From: Candidatus Nitrotoga sp. BS
GTDB taxonomy: Bacteria; Pseudomonadota; Gammaproteobacteria; Burkholderiales; Gallionellaceae
Assembly: GCF_927797785.1 (NCBI RefSeq)
Contig: NZ_CAKMLL010000030.1
Span: 20,588 to 84,587 of the forward strand
Direction: 5' to 3'
Length of the DNA stretch: 64,000 nucleotides
The stretch's first letter is position 1, and every line of letters starts with the position of its first letter. Positions 62,799 through 64,000 of the stretch are shown piece after piece. Under the pieces are notes generated by a model, which was not told where the DNA came from, did not search any database, and saw nothing but the letters and a program-made list of their open reading frames with translations. The position numbers and the translations under genes are program-made.

Positions 62799-62846
62799 CG
62801 GCTAAGTACGTTCTAGATAATGCTGTTTACGCTTTAACACACATGA

Positions 62847-63197
<351 letters not shown>

Positions 63198-63207
63198 GGA
63201 GAGCGTC

Positions 63208-63439
63208 ATGAATTTTTTTGCATATTTCGCGTTGTTGGGCATGCTGTATGGTCTAGCAGTTTCGGCGTTTACAGAGGAGTCCAGCATCTCTGTGGCAGCA
63301 TCGACAACAACCTAGTCCAGATTTCTGCGGCAGCTAAAGCAGTCGTTTTGCCGCTTCTACTACCCAACAAGGGTGATACGGCGTGGATACTAAAAGCTAC
63401 CCTGCTAATTGGATTAATGTCTATTCGCCGCGCGACATA
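63208..63439 (+). pseudogene. amtB: Broken ammonium transporter gene amtB (5' remnant)
   Basis: An ATG at 63208, with AAGGAG 8 bp upstream, opens a 35-codon frame: MNFFAYFALLGMLYGLAVSA, then FTEESSISVAASTTT and a stop. This is a typical AmtB signal peptide and linker. In another frame, at 63366-63439, the plus strand reads NKGDTAWILKATLLIGLMSI, matching the start of mature AmtB (NKGDTAWML...LLV.LM.IPG). The rest of the about 400-residue channel is missing. Two frame-breaking changes and truncation have ended this gene. Confidence 0.72.
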
Positions 63440-63727
63440 ATAAGCGGCAAACTTGATTTTTACGACGACTCAAAGACCACAGGCTGCAACGACAAACGAA
63501 AAATCCACAATGTAATAGACGCGTACGCGATGATACCTTTAGCGGCTCACATCGAATATTGGAATAACACAACATTGTTCGATCAGCTATATGCCAATCT
63601 GTAATAATTCGATCTGTTCAAGTTGAGGTAAATTAAGGACAGATCTTTTATTTGTATTTCTGCAGTTTATTAAAAACCAACCTGATATATCCATTGCATG
63701 TATTTGTCGCCTAACGAATAAGGTTAG
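63440..63727. other. Debris between amtB remnant and group II intron
   Basis: 288 bp without a supportable gene. A 73-codon plus frame at 63383-63604 overlaps the amtB remnant out of frame. Just before the intron, CCTAAC and GTTAGG form a short hairpin (63710-63728) directly at the insertion point. Confidence 0.4.
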
Positions 63728-64000
63728 GTGCGACACGAAGTTGCACGATGAAGTTGTTCTGCCAGAGTAATGGACAGAACCACCCGTGTCACCGGGTGAA
63801 TCTAGGAGCCTGAATAAAGCAGCGGCTCTGACAATGTAACGAAGCGTCGCAAGGCGCGGGGCGCAACTTGCGAGAGGCGCGCCTCTCTAGCAGCCACAAG
63901 CTGGATAAGTGCTAGTGTAGTGAACCGTAATTAACGGAACTAATGACAATGGTGCCTGTCTCATTTCCAGTTATCGAGACAGGAGAAATACACAATGCGA
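63728..64000 (+). mobile_element. 5' part of a probable group II intron (runs off the window)
   Basis: From 63728 the sequence GTGCGACACGAAGTTGC begins, the GUGYG-type 5' end of bacterial group II introns. It is followed by a folded, GC-rich stretch of domain-I type: hairpins CACCCGTGTCACCGGGTG, GAGAGGCGCGCCTCTC and CCTGTCTC...GAGACAGG. An ATG at 63995 with AGGAG upstream appears at the very end. It is only about 270 bases in, early for the encoded reverse transcriptase, so I do not call it. The intron probably sits in the debris of the amtB region. No 3' end or reverse transcriptase is in view, so the class cannot be fixed. Confidence 0.6.

Noticed and set aside
63709..63729. Possible integron attC site (GCCTAAC and GTTAGGT core pair)
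   Set aside because: The two core boxes are only 7 bp apart, whereas attC sites span about 57 bp or more. The second box overlaps the intron 5' end, and no integrase or cassette is present.
63995..64000. Start of the intron-encoded reverse transcriptase at the right edge
   Set aside because: It is only about 270 bases into the intron, before the place where the ORF usually begins, and two codons cannot support a call.

Overview
The window looks like the chromosome of a Gram-negative betaproteobacterium, most likely of the Nitrosomonadales/Gallionella type. This is inferred from gene content: an exosortase A (XrtA/EpsH) exopolysaccharide locus with its full set of associated families, an nth-DUF1841-cobalamin adenosyltransferase row, and a glnK with sigma-54/NtrC control. 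No rRNA, tRNA or CRISPR array was seen. Composition shifts along the window: the surface-glycan island (about 5.7-31.6 kb) is AT-richer and patchy, as expected of transferred DNA, and it contains several decayed gene fragments.

Layout. (1) 1-156: tail of a BtuF-like cobalamin-binding protein. (2) 269-5467, minus strand: a mannosyltransferase-like GT4, a WcaJ-type phosphoglycosyl transferase and two membrane proteins. (3) 5979-29386, plus strand: an ABC-transporter-dependent glycan cluster. Wzm/Wzt is followed by a tightly overlapping run of decoration genes (two sulfotransferases, a DegT aminotransferase, a WbqC-like protein and a methyltransferase), a large GT2-coiled coil-GT4 protein, further glycosyltransferases, a UDP-galactopyranose-mutase-like flavoprotein, a flippase-like membrane protein, two paralogous giant membrane proteins separated by a 202-bp MITE, GDP-L-fucose synthesis (gmd, fcl), an epimerase and a last GT4. 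(4) 29620-31556, minus: tandem copies of a secreted beta-helix protein. (5) 32303-33896, minus: cobalamin adenosyltransferase, DUF1841 protein and endonuclease III. (6) 34361-37211: molybdenum cofactor genes mobB, a duplicated moaD, moaE, moaC, with mogA converging. (7) 61320 down to 37558, minus: one long exosortase A/EPS operon. It runs from the export lipoprotein, chain-length protein, tyrosine autokinase, outer-membrane beta-barrel protein and AAA ATPase through WecB, deacetylase, FemAB, XrtA-EpsI and glycosyltransferases to an asparagine-synthase-like amidotransferase, an ArnA-like dehydrogenase, CapK, a formyltransferase and an O-ligase. (8) 62105-64000: a TPR/oligosaccharyltransferase-like pseudogene, an NtrC/sigma-54-controlled glnK, a broken amtB and the 5' part of a probable group II intron.

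How the parts work together. Two separate polysaccharide systems sit side by side. The ABC system in segment 3 would finish its chain in the cytoplasm, decorate it (sulfate, amino sugar, methyl, fucose) and export it through Wzm/Wzt. The XrtA system in segment 7 builds a chain from UDP-sugars, controls its length with the Wzz/tyrosine-kinase pair and exports it through the Wza-like lipoprotein. It carries XrtA to sort PEP-CTERM proteins into the matrix, but no PEP-CTERM substrate is encoded in the window. The initiating transferase WcaJ in segment 2 probably serves one of these systems.

The most notable points are: the ArnA activities split over two genes of the XrtA operon next to CapK and an alpha/alpha-toroid protein of unknown role; the two-sulfotransferase decoration module; a moaD duplicate that has lost its C-terminal Gly-Gly; and an amtB decayed behind an intact, regulated glnK. 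Several remnants (xthA, a GT4 start, a TPR protein, a lipoprotein) show repeated rearrangement.
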